Shown here: positions 52,751 to 62,129 of the stretch, in pieces
Layout of the letters: every line of letters starts with the position of its first letter
Position numbering within the stretch: the first letter of the stretch is position 1
Source of the DNA: Aquisediminimonas profunda
Lineage (GTDB): Bacteria; Pseudomonadota; Alphaproteobacteria; Sphingomonadales; Sphingomonadaceae
Reading direction: 5' to 3'
NCBI RefSeq assembly: GCF_019443285.1
Contig: NZ_CP080327.1
Location: forward strand, 1,054,001-1,118,000
Length of the DNA: 64,000 bases
Notes under the pieces: model-generated
The model's input: only the letters and a program-made list of their open reading frames with translations
Databases searched by the model: none
What the model was told of the DNA's origin: nothing
Program-made: the position numbers and the translations under genes

Positions 52751-53676
52751 TCCGGCATTTCCTCAACCTGTCCGACGCCGGGTCGGACGGGATTGCGGCG
52801 ATCCTTGCCGATGCGCTTGATCGCAAGGCGGCGCGCAAGGGTTGGCGGAAGGGCAAGCCCGATGCGGATGCACCGCTCGCCGATCATACGCTTGCGATGA
52901 TTTTCGAAAAGAACTCGACGCGAACCCGCGTTTCTTTCGACATTGCCATGCGCCAGCTTGGCGGCGATGCGATGTTCATGGCGGCCGGCCAGATGCAGCT
53001 TGGCCGCGGCGAGACAGTCGCCGATACGTCGCGCGTGCTCTCCCGGATGGTCGATGCCATCGTCATCCGGACCGATGAACACAGCAAGATCCAGGAAATG
53101 GCAGAGTTCGCGAGTGTTCCGGTCATCAACGGGCTGACGGATCTGTCGCACCCCTGCCAGATTGTGGCAGATCTCTTGACATTGCTCGAGCACGGCAAGG
53201 CTCTTCCTGGCCTTACGGTGGCCTGGCTGGGTGATGGCAACAATGTCTTGTCGTCGATCATTGAAGCTGCGGGCTTGATGAAGTTCAATGTGCGTGTCGG
53301 TTGTCCGCAAGGTTATGATCCCGATCCCGCCTTCGTGGGTGCAGCGCGCGCAGCGGGCGCTGCTGTGGAGGTCTTTCGCGACGCTGCCGAGGCGGTGCGG
53401 GGTGCCGATGTGGTCGTCACGGATACCTGGGTGTCGATGGGGCAGGAACATGTGCACAACAAGCTGGCAGCCATGGCGCCCTTTCAGGTCAACGAAAAGC
53501 TGATGGCTGCTGCCAAGCCCGACGCCCGCTTCCTCCATTGCCTTCCCGCCCACCGCGGTGAGGAAGCAACCGACGCTGTACTCGATGGCCCCCAGTCGCT
53601 GATATGGGATGAAGCAGAAAACCGCATTCACGCCCAGAAGTCGATCTTGCTCTGGTGCTTCGGGCTGATCGGGTGA
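52747..53676 (+). CDS. argF: Ornithine carbamoyltransferase
   Basis: ArgF converts ornithine and carbamoyl phosphate to citrulline. The 309-aa protein, starting at GTG 52747, has the carbamoyl-phosphate motif [19 protein letters not shown] and the ornithine-site [13 protein letters not shown] overlaps the argD stop by 4 bp, and its own stop overlaps hslO by 4 bp. A longer upstream start would run inside argD. Confidence 0.95.
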   Translation: MIRHFLNLSDAGSDGIAAILADALDRKAARKGWRKGKPDADAPLADHTLAMIFEKNSTRTRVSFDIAMRQLGGDAMFMAAGQMQLGRGETVADTSRVLSRMVDAIVIRTDEHSKIQEMAEFASVPVINGLTDLSHPCQIVADLLTLLEHGKALPGLTVAWLGDGNNVLSSIIEAAGLMKFNVRVGCPQGYDPDPAFVGAARAAGAAVEVFRDAAEAVRGADVVVTDTWVSMGQEHVHNKLAAMAPFQVNEKLMAAAKPDARFLHCLPAHRGEEATDAVLDGPQSLIWDEAENRIHAQKSILLWCFGLIG

Positions 53677-54548
53677 GTGACGCGGATATTGACCGGGCGC
53701 TTGGCTTCATCCTGACCGAGCGGCATGCTCGGGGCCGCTTCGTTCGGCTCGGTCCCGTCCTCGATACGATCCTCTCGGCGCATGGCTATCCGCCTGCAAT
53801 CGAAAAGCTGCTGATCGAAGCACTGACCATCACGGCGCTGCTTGGGGCGATGCTCAAGGATGCGGGCGGACAGTTGACGATGCAGGCGCAGACGCAGGGC
53901 GGTCCGGTGTCCCTCCTCGTCTGCGACTATCGCGGCGGCGAACTGCGCGGCTATGTGAAACACGATGTCGACCTTCTTGCCGAACTCGGGCCCGACCCCA
54001 CGCTGTTCGGGCTGTTCGGCAAAGGCTATCTTGCAATCACATTCGATCAGGCAGTTTCAGGCGAGCGCTATCAGGGGATTGTCCCGCTTGAAGGCGAATC
54101 GCTCGCGCAGGCGGTAGAAACCTATTTCAGCCAGTCGGAACAGATCCCGAGCCTTGTGCGCGTCGGCGTCAAAGGGCGGGTCGCCGGTGGCCTGCTTGTC
54201 CAGCATCTCGCCGAAGGGGAAGACGGTCGCGAGCGTCTGCACACGCGGCTCGACCACCCTGAATGGGAACATGTCGCCATCCTTTCGCATTCGATCCAGG
54301 TCGACGAACTGACCGACACGGCCCTGCCGTTGGAGACACTGGTTTGGCGCCTCTATCATGATGAGGGCGAAGTCCGGGTGCTGGGCGGGGCGTCCCTGTC
54401 GCGCGGTTGCCGGTGCGACCCGGATCATATTCGCGATGTCATCTTCCGTTTTCCCGAGGACGAGCGCGCCGCAATGGCTGATAATGCCGGAATTGTATCG
54501 GTCGAATGCGAATTCTGCGCGCGGACCTTTCCGATTTCCCTGGCCTAG
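53673..54548 (+). CDS. hslO: Hsp33 redox-regulated chaperone
   Basis: Hsp33 is a holdase activated by oxidation of a zinc-bound Cys cluster, useful where excited pigments and oxygen meet. The 291-aa protein starts at GTG 53673, overlapping argF. It has the N-terminal domain ([30 protein letters not shown]) and C-terminal CxC (GCRCDPDH) and CxxC (CEFC) zinc motifs. The argD-argF-hslO order is common in Sphingomonadales. Confidence 0.93.
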   Translation: MSDADIDRALGFILTERHARGRFVRLGPVLDTILSAHGYPPAIEKLLIEALTITALLGAMLKDAGGQLTMQAQTQGGPVSLLVCDYRGGELRGYVKHDVDLLAELGPDPTLFGLFGKGYLAITFDQAVSGERYQGIVPLEGESLAQAVETYFSQSEQIPSLVRVGVKGRVAGGLLVQHLAEGEDGRERLHTRLDHPEWEHVAILSHSIQVDELTDTALPLETLVWRLYHDEGEVRVLGGASLSRGCRCDPDHIRDVIFRFPEDERAAMADNAGIVSVECEFCARTFPISLA

Positions 54549-54665
54549 CTTATTTTCGCCGCGTTTCGCTCGTATTCAGAGTCGTCGAAAATATCCAATA
54601 CATGTTTGGCGGCGATGATTAGGGCAGTTAAGAGACTGGAAATTTCCGGCCGCACTCATGGGGGC

Positions 54666-55100
54666 ATGACTGTGACGCGTCTGTTTGCATTGCCGATTGC
54701 GGCCTTGGCTCTGTTTGCGATTCCCGGGCATACCCAGAATCCGCAACCTGGGGCGATGCCGGCTCTGGCGATGATACAGCCCGGCCAATGGTTCCTGAAA
54801 TCGCGGTCCGGTGGGGCAGCGAGTCGATCTGTCTGCGTTCAGGATGTGCGGGCGCTGCTGCAGGTCGAGCACGGCTCAGCTATCTGCAACCGCTTCGTGA
54901 TTTCCAATTCCGCTCGCGAGACAACCGTCCATTATACCTGCCCGGGCAGTGGCCATGGCCGGACGACGATCAAGGTCGAAACCGCACGGCTGATCCAGAT
55001 TGAATCACAAGGGATTGCAAATCGGGAGCCTTTTGCTGTGGAATTCGAAGCGCGGCGGACGGGCGACTGCAAGGTCGCGGCTCACGCGAGTTTTCATTAA
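54666..55100 (+). CDS. Secreted DUF3617-like protein, function unknown
   Basis: The 144-aa protein starts MTVTRLFALPIAALALFAIPGHTQ, a Sec signal cleaved near residue 22-23, then AMIQPGQWFLKSRSGG and Cys pairs (SVCVQ, SAICNRF, YTCPG, GDCKV), resembling DUF3617 proteins with a W-E-like start and disulfides. ATG 54666 follows GGGGG; upstream in-frame starts at 54606 lack a signal layout. The gap 55101-55255 holds a terminator. Confidence 0.62.
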   Translation: MTVTRLFALPIAALALFAIPGHTQNPQPGAMPALAMIQPGQWFLKSRSGGAASRSVCVQDVRALLQVEHGSAICNRFVISNSARETTVHYTCPGSGHGRTTIKVETARLIQIESQGIANREPFAVEFEARRTGDCKVAAHASFH

Positions 55101-55189
55101 GGCTTTGGTTACCAAACCGGGTTATTCAGATCCGGTGCTTGACCTATTTGACAGCACGCTTTCCTCCCAATTGGCCTATTGGCCATACT

Positions 55190-55220
55190 GGGCCGCCCCT
55201 CAAAAGGCGGCCCGTTTTTT
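55190..55220 (+). terminator. Strong intrinsic terminator between convergent genes
   Basis: GGGCCGCC (55190-55197) pairs with GGCGGCCC (55206-55213) around an 8-nt loop, followed by G and six T (55215-55220). It terminates the + strand gene and lies 36 bp before the P450 stop. Confidence 0.88.
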
Positions 55221-55255
55221 CCCATGCGCGCCGTTGTGATGGCCAACGCGTCTGT

Positions 55256-56515
55256 TCAACGCTTGCGAAAGCTGATTGGCAGCTCCTTCATCGGCATGAA
55301 ATAAAGGCTCGGACTATGGGCTGGCCAAGGGAGTTCGCGTTCCAGCCTGATGTCTTCGAGCCGACTTAGAAGTACTGTGAAGGCGCTGACCATTTCCTGA
55401 CGGGCCAGGCTTGCACCGACGCAGAAATGTGGACCCGAGCCAAAGGCAAGATGTGCACCTGCGTTTGGCCGGTCGATGTCGAACTTGTGCGGGCATTCGA
55501 ATCTGGCCGGATCCCTGTTCGCCGCACCATAACGCGTCAGCACCATTGATCCCTTGGGGATATGCGTGCCAGCAAGCTCAACGTCACGCGTCGTCATGCG
55601 GGCGAGCCCCTGGACGGGACTTTCGAAGCGCAGGGCCTCTTCGCAGAATCGCTTGATCAGGCCCGGGTCGTCGCGCAGCCGCTGCATTGTCTCAGGATAG
55701 CGCAGCAGCAGCCACATCCCGTGTGCGATGGCGCTTTGCGTGGTTTCGAAGCCACCGCTGATCAATTGGTGCATCACGTTCTGCAGCTCGTGCAGCGAAA
55801 GTGGCTCTTCATCATCGCCATGGGCATGCACCAGTGCCGAGATGAGGTCTCCGGTCGGAGTCTTTCGGCGATCCTCAAAAACGTCGTGCAGGAAATGCTG
55901 CATTTCCAGCTCGGTTTCGGCTGTTTCCCGGATTTCCTGTTCGTTCATCCTACGGATCGCCAATGAGATGAGCGCATCGGACCATCTCTTGAACGTCGTT
56001 ATGTCCTTGCGACCCAGGCCAAGTTGTTCGGCAATGATAATGCCGGGCAACGGCATGGCGAATTGCGCGTTGAATTCGCAATGACCTTGTTCGATCCAGC
56101 CGTCGATCAGCTCATGCGCCACGTCGTCGACATAGGGGGCCATGTCGCGCACGCGCTTGACCGTGAAGACCCGGTCCAGCAATTTGCGATAGCGCGAATG
56201 CACGGGGGGATCGGTGCGCTGCAGCGTCTGGACATGGGCCCACCCGCGCTCCGCAATAATCTCTTCATAGAGGATTCCGAGGTCGCCCTGAAGCCCTTTT
56301 CCGTGCTTCACATTCACATCGTTGGAAAAGGTTTCGGTGTCCTTGAGCACCTGACGAAGATCGTCATATCGGGACACAAGGTAAAAGCCGGTTTCGGGCA
56401 TGCAGTAGACTGGACATTCTTCGTGCAGCGCGGCGTAGAAATCGAACGGGTCGCTCTGGGTGACCGGGTCCATCAGGCTGAAATCGGCAATGCGACCGGT
56501 TGAAGTGGAATTCAT
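55256..56515 (-). CDS. Cytochrome P450
   Basis: The 419-aa protein has the I-helix stretch ISGGFETTQSAIAHG (the acid-alcohol pair here is E-T-T), the K-helix E-x-x-R (EEALRFESP), and the haem-binding loop FGSGPHFCVGASLAR with the ligand Cys. It resembles bacterial class I P450s of the CYP107/CYP109-like type. No ferredoxin or ferredoxin reductase gene is next to it, so electron partners must come from elsewhere. Substrate unknown. The 223 bp between its start and queC (56739) hold no recognised riboswitch. Confidence 0.93.
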   Translation of the reverse strand: MNSTSTGRIADFSLMDPVTQSDPFDFYAALHEECPVYCMPETGFYLVSRYDDLRQVLKDTETFSNDVNVKHGKGLQGDLGILYEEIIAERGWAHVQTLQRTDPPVHSRYRKLLDRVFTVKRVRDMAPYVDDVAHELIDGWIEQGHCEFNAQFAMPLPGIIIAEQLGLGRKDITTFKRWSDALISLAIRRMNEQEIRETAETELEMQHFLHDVFEDRRKTPTGDLISALVHAHGDDEEPLSLHELQNVMHQLISGGFETTQSAIAHGMWLLLRYPETMQRLRDDPGLIKRFCEEALRFESPVQGLARMTTRDVELAGTHIPKGSMVLTRYGAANRDPARFECPHKFDIDRPNAGAHLAFGSGPHFCVGASLARQEMVSAFTVLLSRLEDIRLERELPWPAHSPSLYFMPMKELPISFRKR

Positions 56516-56738
56516 CTTTGTTTCCTTCCATGCGATGCAGGTTCTGCGCCGCTCGGATCGCTTGCAGAAGTCACGGGTCTTGCGCCGCCGCAGTGCCTGG
56601 GACAGCTTGATCAGGTTTACGAACCGACCTGACGAGGGGGCGTCAACTGTCGATTTTGGCCGTCAATCGCCATTCTGCGTGTCGTTCATTCATAGAGCGC
56701 TTGAATCGAGGGGGTTCGGGGGATAGCGCGTTGTTCCC

Positions 56739-57431
56739 ATGATCTTACCTCGTGCACCTGACGGCGCTGCCGCGATTGTCCTTGTATCGGGCGGGCTCGA
56801 TTCCATGGTTTCGGCAGGACTGGCCCGCGAGGCCGGATATCGGCTGTTTGCGCTCACGATCGATTATAACCAGCGCCATCGCATTGAACTTGACGCTGCG
56901 GCTCGGGTCGCAAGCGCGCTCGGGGCCGAACGACATATCGTGCTGTCTGTCGATCTTTCAGCCTTTGGCGGATCGGCCCTTACAGACACTGCGATCAACG
57001 TGCCCAAGGACGGCGTTGATGGCACGATTCCGCCAACTTATGTCCCCGCGCGAAACACAATTTTCCTGTCGCTCGCCCTTGGGTGGGCAGAAGCCGTCGG
57101 CGCGCGGGATCTGGTAATAGGCGTCAATGCCCTGGACTATTCGGGCTACCCGGACTGCAGGCCTGGATTCATTGCGGCATTTGAGACGATGGCGGCTGAA
57201 GCGACCAAGGCCGGCGTCGAAGGGCAAGCCTTCAGGGTGCACACACCGCTTATCGCGATGTCAAAGGCGCAGATCGCATCCGAGGCTGCCAGGCTCGGGC
57301 TCGACGCGGGCATGAGCTGGTCCTGCTATGATCCGACACCTGAGGGGCGGCCTTGCGGCCGGTGCGATTCCTGCCGTCTGCGCGCGAAGGGGTTCGCCGA
57401 GGCCGGGCTGATCGATCCCGCTGTGTCATGA
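56739..57431 (+). CDS. queC: 7-cyano-7-deazaguanine synthase
   Basis: QueC converts 7-carboxy-7-deazaguanine to preQ0 in queuosine synthesis. The 230-aa protein has the PP-loop LVSGGLDSMVSAGLA, VPARNTIFLSLALGWAEA and the C-terminal zinc Cys cluster SWSCYD, GRPCGRCDSCRLR. Its stop overlaps the queE start by 4 bp. Confidence 0.95.
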   Translation: MILPRAPDGAAAIVLVSGGLDSMVSAGLAREAGYRLFALTIDYNQRHRIELDAAARVASALGAERHIVLSVDLSAFGGSALTDTAINVPKDGVDGTIPPTYVPARNTIFLSLALGWAEAVGARDLVIGVNALDYSGYPDCRPGFIAAFETMAAEATKAGVEGQAFRVHTPLIAMSKAQIASEAARLGLDAGMSWSCYDPTPEGRPCGRCDSCRLRAKGFAEAGLIDPAVS

Positions 57432-58063
57432 CATACGCCGTCAAGGAAATCTTCCTGACCTTGCAGGGCGAAGGTCTGCAGGTCGGCAGGCGCGCTGTCT
57501 TCCTGCGGTTTGCCGGATGCAACCTCTGGAGTGGTCGAGAGCAGGATCGCGCGGATGCGGTCTGTCGCTTCTGTGATACGGACTTTGTGGGCACTGACGG
57601 TGTCGGGGGCGGCAAATTCCCGGATGCCGATCACCTTGCCGATGCGGCGATTGCCTGCTGGGGGAAAGTGGACGGCGCCATTCCCTATATTGTCATCACC
57701 GGCGGAGAACCGATGCTCCAGCTCGACGGCGCGCTGGTCGATGCGCTTCATGCGCGCGGGTTTGAAATCGGCGTTGAGAGCAACGGCACGATTGCCGCGA
57801 CGCCAGGCATCGATTGGTTGTGCATCAGCCCGAAGGCCGGCAGCCAAACCATCCAGCGCTCAGGCGACGAACTGAAGCTCGTCTGGCCGCAACCCGGCAG
57901 CGACTGGCAAGCCATGGAAGGCTGGGATTTTGCGCATTTGCTTGTTCAGCCGATGGATGGCCCGGACATCGTGGCCAATCGCGCTGCTTGCATTGCGTTC
58001 GTCCTGGAACACCCGCGGTGGCGCCTCTCGACACAGACGCACAAGCTGCTCGGTATCGACTGA
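57428..58063 (+). CDS. queE: 7-carboxy-7-deazaguanine synthase (radical SAM)
   Basis: QueE forms 7-carboxy-7-deazaguanine from CPH4 with SAM and a 4Fe-4S cluster. The 211-aa protein starts at ATG 57428. Instead of CxxxCxxC the cluster motif is C31, C46, C49 (C-x14-C-x2-C), a variant described for some QueE proteins such as that of Burkholderia multivorans. GGEPML follows. It is coupled to queC and abuts the convergent 224-aa gene. Confidence 0.93.
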   Translation: MTYAVKEIFLTLQGEGLQVGRRAVFLRFAGCNLWSGREQDRADAVCRFCDTDFVGTDGVGGGKFPDADHLADAAIACWGKVDGAIPYIVITGGEPMLQLDGALVDALHARGFEIGVESNGTIAATPGIDWLCISPKAGSQTIQRSGDELKLVWPQPGSDWQAMEGWDFAHLLVQPMDGPDIVANRAACIAFVLEHPRWRLSTQTHKLLGID

Positions 58064-58738
58064 TCAGCTCTGGTAACCGCAACTCGCGAGATATTTGCCC
58101 TTCTTCCAACAGCTCTCCAGGACGAAATTGGGTTTAGCAGCCACGCGGTCCGGCATGCGAATTCGGAACTGCTGTTCACCCTGAGGCGTCAGGCTGTTTC
58201 GCAACTCACGCAGATGTTCCTGTGCGAGCGTAATGAACCGCCCCTTGGGCGTAAACAGACCAATCCGCCCGATTCGAGAAGCTGCGTAGCAAAAGCCGAC
58301 CTGAGCTCGGACAGTCGAGAAACCTGAATAGGTCTTGGTGCCGAATGTATCGAGCGCCTTCTGGCCTAACGCTGGCGATTTGTTGACCCGCTTGAAATAG
58401 GCTGTGAGCGTGTTGAACGAGGATGCAAGTTCGGCGCTGTGATCGTTAAGGATCGCGTTATAGTTCTGCATTGTACGTAATGTCGGCTCAAACGCGCATT
58501 GCAGGGCTGCAACGTTCAATCCGGCACGCAGGTTCCAGATAAGGGCGGCATTCTGTTCGGCTGGCGTTGCATTGGGCAGCGGGACGCCCATTCCGGGCTC
58601 ATAGCCATTCACTGGTGGTCCCGAGAAATTTGGCGGGACCCAATATCCCTGGGCGTGAGCGGGCGCCGAAAAGAGCAAAATTGCTGAAAGCGCCGTGACG
58701 CTGATCGAAAAACTGAAGCGCATTGTTATCCTGTCCAT
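58064..58738 (-). CDS. Secreted protein of unknown function
   Basis: The 224-aa protein has a Sec signal ending near AHAQ (about residue 29-30) and a helical mature part with LRAGLNVAALQCAFEPTLRTMQNYNAIL and Cys residues that may pair. Family not recognised; similar proteins seem common in sphingomonads. A start five codons downstream (58723) is possible. The 58739-58843 gap holds a terminator of the next gene. Confidence 0.72.
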   Translation of the reverse strand: MDRITMRFSFSISVTALSAILLFSAPAHAQGYWVPPNFSGPPVNGYEPGMGVPLPNATPAEQNAALIWNLRAGLNVAALQCAFEPTLRTMQNYNAILNDHSAELASSFNTLTAYFKRVNKSPALGQKALDTFGTKTYSGFSTVRAQVGFCYAASRIGRIGLFTPKGRFITLAQEHLRELRNSLTPQGEQQFRIRMPDRVAAKPNFVLESCWKKGKYLASCGYQS

Positions 58739-58783
58739 GATTTCCGATTTAGCTGGTGAAGCTTAACGGTAAATGGACAAACG

Positions 58784-58815
58784 AAAAAGGGCCACCCGAT
58801 TTCCCGGGCGACCCT
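58784..58815 (-). terminator. Intrinsic terminator of the Ala-rich lipoprotein gene
   Basis: On the minus strand an 11-bp stem with two G-U pairs (58815-58805 with 58798-58788) and a 6-nt loop is followed by a T-run (the A-run on + at 58784-58788). It lies 28 bp beyond the lipoprotein stop. Confidence 0.72.
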
Positions 58816-58843
58816 ATCTCGTCGAGTAATGCCTGAAAGGCGA

Positions 58844-59107
58844 TTACTTGGCAGCAGCGTCCGCAGCGTTTGCAGCAGGAGCAGCAGCATTGGCGTCAGC
58901 CGCCGTGGCGTCAGCCGCCATGTTGGCGTCAGCACCGGTCGCCGCGTCGACATTGGTCATCGCGTCGTTGGTGGTGCCTTCCATCGCGTCAGCCGCATTC
59001 ATTTCGGTGACAGCAGCATTGTCGGCAGCAGCGGTTTCGCTCTTGCCGCAAGCAGCGAGGGCGAGAGAAGCAGCAGCAACCATAGAAAGAGTAACGATCT
59101 TACGCAT
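58844..59107 (-). CDS. Ala-rich lipoprotein, function unknown
   Basis: The 87-aa protein has a lipobox LAAC (Cys20) and an almost pure Ala/Asp/Asn/Met/Thr mature part with imperfect ADA/ANAA repeats. Such short Ala-rich lipoproteins are common in sphingomonads. Its highly repetitive composition makes frameshift-free length uncertain, but the signal and terminator support it. Confidence 0.75.
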   Translation of the reverse strand: MRKIVTLSMVAAASLALAACGKSETAAADNAAVTEMNAADAMEGTTNDAMTNVDAATGADANMAADATAADANAAAPAANAADAAAK

Positions 59108-59211
59108 ATCAATAAGCTCCCAAGTGATAGAGATCTGGACGGCTTTGCGCGCTTAATACCCAAATCGCGGTGGACATTAGACATTTTTGCATCAACGCTC
59201 AAGCAGATTTT

Positions 59212-59859
59212 TCAGCGCCCGTTCACAGCCATAAGAAAGCGGTCGAAGTTCCGCAGCAATGCGGCGTCAAGATCGGTCATTTCAGCATCAATACCCAGCC
59301 TTGCGAGGCTCGTAACTGGAAATTCGGGCAGTCCGCACGGAACAATTCCTGCGAAATGGGCAAGGTCTGGTGAAACGTTGATGCTGAAGCCGTGGAAGCA
59401 GACCCAACGGCGTACCCTGACTCCGATCGCGCCGATTTTGGCCTCTGCTCCCTTGTCTTCTGTCCAGATACCGACCCGACCTTCCGCTCTCCAGGCGGCG
59501 ACGCCCAATTCCGCCAGTGCGTCGATCACCCAGCCTTCCAGCGCATGGACAAGTCGCCGCACATCACGGCCGCGGTTCGCAAGGTTGAGCATTACATAGC
59601 CGACCCGCTGTCCCGGACCGTGATAGGTGTAGCGACCGCCGCGGCCGGCCGCAAAGACGGGGAATCGGGGGTCGAGCAGCTCAGTCGGATCGGAGCTTGT
59701 CCCTGCAGTATAAAGCGGGGGGTGTTCGAGAAGCCAGATCTGTTCGCCTGCCATGCCTTCGGCAATTGCGGCAGCGCGGGCTTCCATCGCGGCAAATGCT
59801 TCTGGCCAAGGCGTCAGCCCTGGCGTCAGCGTCCATTCCGGGCATGGCGAATCATTCAT
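59212..59859 (-). CDS. lipB: Octanoyl-[acyl-carrier protein]-protein N-octanoyltransferase
   Basis: LipB transfers octanoate from ACP to lipoyl-dependent enzymes. The 215-aa protein has [26 protein letters not shown], the Lys in [15 protein letters not shown], and [24 protein letters not shown] with the catalytic Cys. Confidence 0.95.
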   Translation of the reverse strand: MNDSPCPEWTLTPGLTPWPEAFAAMEARAAAIAEGMAGEQIWLLEHPPLYTAGTSSDPTELLDPRFPVFAAGRGGRYTYHGPGQRVGYVMLNLANRGRDVRRLVHALEGWVIDALAELGVAAWRAEGRVGIWTEDKGAEAKIGAIGVRVRRWVCFHGFSINVSPDLAHFAGIVPCGLPEFPVTSLARLGIDAEMTDLDAALLRNFDRFLMAVNGR

Positions 59860-59935
59860 GCCGCCTCGTGGGGCTAGTGTTGCCGATGATCAAGTGGCAC
59901 TTGCCAGCCTTGGCTGAAAGCGCCATCTGTTTGTC

Positions 59936-60661
59936 ATGTACAAGCTCTCCTTCGATGCCGCCTGGGCGGACCTGGTTGCCATCACCAAGACCAACGCGAG
60001 TGTTCTGGCAGTTTTGGCGGGCGCATTCCTGCTGCTGCCGAATTTCGCCGAGCTGCTCTTTGCTCCACCGCCGAACATCAAGGCGTTTGACTTGAATGGT
60101 CTGCGACAGATGGAGGAATATTATCAGCAGAATGCCATCGTGCTGATGCTATGCAACCTGCCAGTCTGGCTGGGGTCGGCGGCGATATTGTCTCTGCTTC
60201 TTGACCCTCGTCGACTAACTGTTGGCGATGCCTTGAAAAGCGGTTTCAGGCTGCTTCCCGGTGTTATCATTCTCAACTGGTTGACACAGTTCATGATCGT
60301 TTCGGGCCTGCTGCTACTTCTGGTGCCGGGAGTCTATCTGATCGGACGGCTGATGCTGGCGGCCCCCGCACAGATGGCTGAACGGATCGGCAATCCCTTC
60401 AGAGCGATCGGCCGATCCTTTGCGCTCTCCGCTGGAAATGGCTGGCGCATTGCAGGATTTGTTGCCTTGATTGTGGTTGTCGCAATCATCGTTGCGTCAG
60501 CAGCAAATGCGGTCTTCGGAATTGTGTTTAGCCTTGTCCTTCCCAAAGACGTGCTGGGAGAAGTCCTGGCCTTGCTCCGGTCGGCGATCGGCGCAACAAC
60601 GGCGTTGCTCCTGCTGCTGGTGGGTGCGGCCCTGTATCGGCAGCAGACCCTTTCGAATTAG
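59936..60661 (+). CDS. Membrane protein of unknown function (DUF975/glycerophosphodiester-like topology)
   Basis: The 241-aa protein has about six hydrophobic segments, with a LLLVPGVYLIGRLMLAAPAQMAERIGNPFRAIGRS stretch typical of integral membrane proteins with two-domain repeats (LVPGxYLxxR and ALxRSFxLxxG). No function is assigned. It converges with hemF by a 4-bp overlap. Confidence 0.75.
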   Translation: MYKLSFDAAWADLVAITKTNASVLAVLAGAFLLLPNFAELLFAPPPNIKAFDLNGLRQMEEYYQQNAIVLMLCNLPVWLGSAAILSLLLDPRRLTVGDALKSGFRLLPGVIILNWLTQFMIVSGLLLLLVPGVYLIGRLMLAAPAQMAERIGNPFRAIGRSFALSAGNGWRIAGFVALIVVVAIIVASAANAVFGIVFSLVLPKDVLGEVLALLRSAIGATTALLLLLVGAALYRQQTLSN

Positions 60662-61500
60662 CTCCAGGTTGCCACGGGAGGCAGGCTCATCAGGATGGCG
60701 TCGATGTTTCCGCCTGTCTTGAGCCCGAACAATGTTCCCCTGTCGTAGACGAGGTTGAATTCGGCATAGCGACCACGCCATTCCAGCTGCTTTGCCTTGT
60801 CTGAATCCGTGAACGCCATGTTCATTCGCCGCCTGACAATCGCCGGGAAGATATCGAGAAAAGCCTCGCCTACGTCGCGCGTCAATGCGAAATTGGCGTC
60901 GAAATCGCCTTCCAGGTGATCATAGAATATCCCGCCAACGCCGCGGTGGACGTTGCGATGCGGCAACCAGAAATAGTCGTCCGCCCACTTTTTGAATCGT
61001 TCGTAATAGTCGGCTCCATGGGGGTCGCAGGCCCGCTTCAGCCTGGCATGGAAGTCAGCCGTATCTTCCGCATAGGGGATGGGAGGGTTGAGATCCGCGC
61101 CACCTCCGAACCAGCGCTTCTGGGTAACCAGGAAACGCGTATTCATGTGAACCGCTGGAACATGGGGATTCGCCATATGTGCAACGAGACTGATTCCCGT
61201 TGCGAAAAACTGGGGATTGTCTTCGGCGCCGTGAATTGTCTTTGCGAATTCGCCTGAAAAGGCCCCGCCTACAGTCGAAACATTGACACCGACCTTTTCG
61301 AACACGCGTCCCTTCATGACGCCTTGGACTCCGCCGCCTCCCGCGGCGTCCGGGTCATTGTCCCGATTCCAGGGGGTATAGGCGAAGCTTGCTTCGCTGC
61401 CGGCCTCCCGCTCAATCGATTCGAAGGCCGAACAGATTCGGTCGCGCAGGCTTTCGAACCATTGGCGGGCGGCGGCTTGCTGGGCGTCTAGCGTAATCAT
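60658..61500 (-). CDS. hemF: Coproporphyrinogen III oxidase, aerobic
   Basis: HemF decarboxylates coproporphyrinogen III with O2, upstream of protoporphyrin IX. The 280-aa protein has GGGVQGVMKGRVFEKVGVNVSTVGGAFSGEFA, WFGGGADLNPPIPY and the C-terminal EFNLVYDRGTLFGLKTGGNIDAILMSLPP. Its presence near an AcsF-type cluster fits an aerobic tetrapyrrole route. It overlaps trmL by 4 bp. Confidence 0.96.
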   Translation of the reverse strand: MITLDAQQAAARQWFESLRDRICSAFESIEREAGSEASFAYTPWNRDNDPDAAGGGGVQGVMKGRVFEKVGVNVSTVGGAFSGEFAKTIHGAEDNPQFFATGISLVAHMANPHVPAVHMNTRFLVTQKRWFGGGADLNPPIPYAEDTADFHARLKRACDPHGADYYERFKKWADDYFWLPHRNVHRGVGGIFYDHLEGDFDANFALTRDVGEAFLDIFPAIVRRRMNMAFTDSDKAKQLEWRGRYAEFNLVYDRGTLFGLKTGGNIDAILMSLPPVATWS

Positions 61501-61946
61501 GCAGGCAAATTTCCTGTCTGGCGAAGGGCTTCCGACAGCGCGATGCCTGTCGCAACCGAAATGTTCAAGGACCTAACCGCGGGATTGAGTGGAATGCGAA
61601 CTTGCGCGTCACATCTCTCACGAACGGTGTCGGGGACACCTGCGCTTTCCTGTCCCATCAACAATGTATCGTCGCTCGCAAACTCAAAATCGGTATGCCG
61701 CGTCTGCGCCTTGCTTGAAAGGAGGATCAGGCGCCCGGTCAGCGCTTCGCAAAAGGCAGCCCAGTCCCGGTGACGGACAAACTTGACATGCGAGATGTAA
61801 TCCATCCCCGCACGCTTGAGCCGGGTGTCCGAAAAGATGAACCCGCACGGTTCGATGATGTCGACCCCGGCCGAAAAACAGGCCGCGAGTCGGAGGATGG
61901 CTCCAACGTTGCCGGGTATTTCAGGCTGGTAAAGGGCGATCCGCAT
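61497..61946 (-). CDS. trmL: tRNA (cytidine/uridine-34-2'-O)-methyltransferase TrmL
   Basis: TrmL is a SPOUT methyltransferase of the wobble position in tRNA-Leu. The 149-aa protein has ALYQPEIPGNVGAILRLAACF, GQESAGVPD and RIPLNPAVRSLNISVATGIALSEALRQ, the knotted SAM-binding part. It starts the trmL-hemF minus-strand pair, with the petA promoter region (61947-62129) on the other side. Confidence 0.93.
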   Translation of the reverse strand: MRIALYQPEIPGNVGAILRLAACFSAGVDIIEPCGFIFSDTRLKRAGMDYISHVKFVRHRDWAAFCEALTGRLILLSSKAQTRHTDFEFASDDTLLMGQESAGVPDTVRERCDAQVRIPLNPAVRSLNISVATGIALSEALRQTGNLPA

Positions 61947-62129
61947 TGCGCTGAAATAGGGGAGTTTTCATAATGTGCACAAGAACCACAAATTGGCTGT
62001 TTGCAACTTGGGAGCAAGCCGCTATTGGCCACGCCAATCGTCCATTCTCGGACGACAGGGGTTCGCAGTTTCAAAGGCCGGTGCCAATGGAATTGCTGTC
62101 TGAAGAGTGGAAAAAGGGCAGGTTATCTC

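Noticed and set aside
52729-53631. Minus-strand open frame of about 300 codons opposite argF
   Set aside because: It mirrors argF and has no recognisable domain.
56516-56738. Possible preQ1 riboswitch upstream of queC
   Set aside because: I could not find the preQ1-I core (a GGTTC-type stem followed by a CCCTATAAAAAACTA-type tail); only generic G-rich runs are present.
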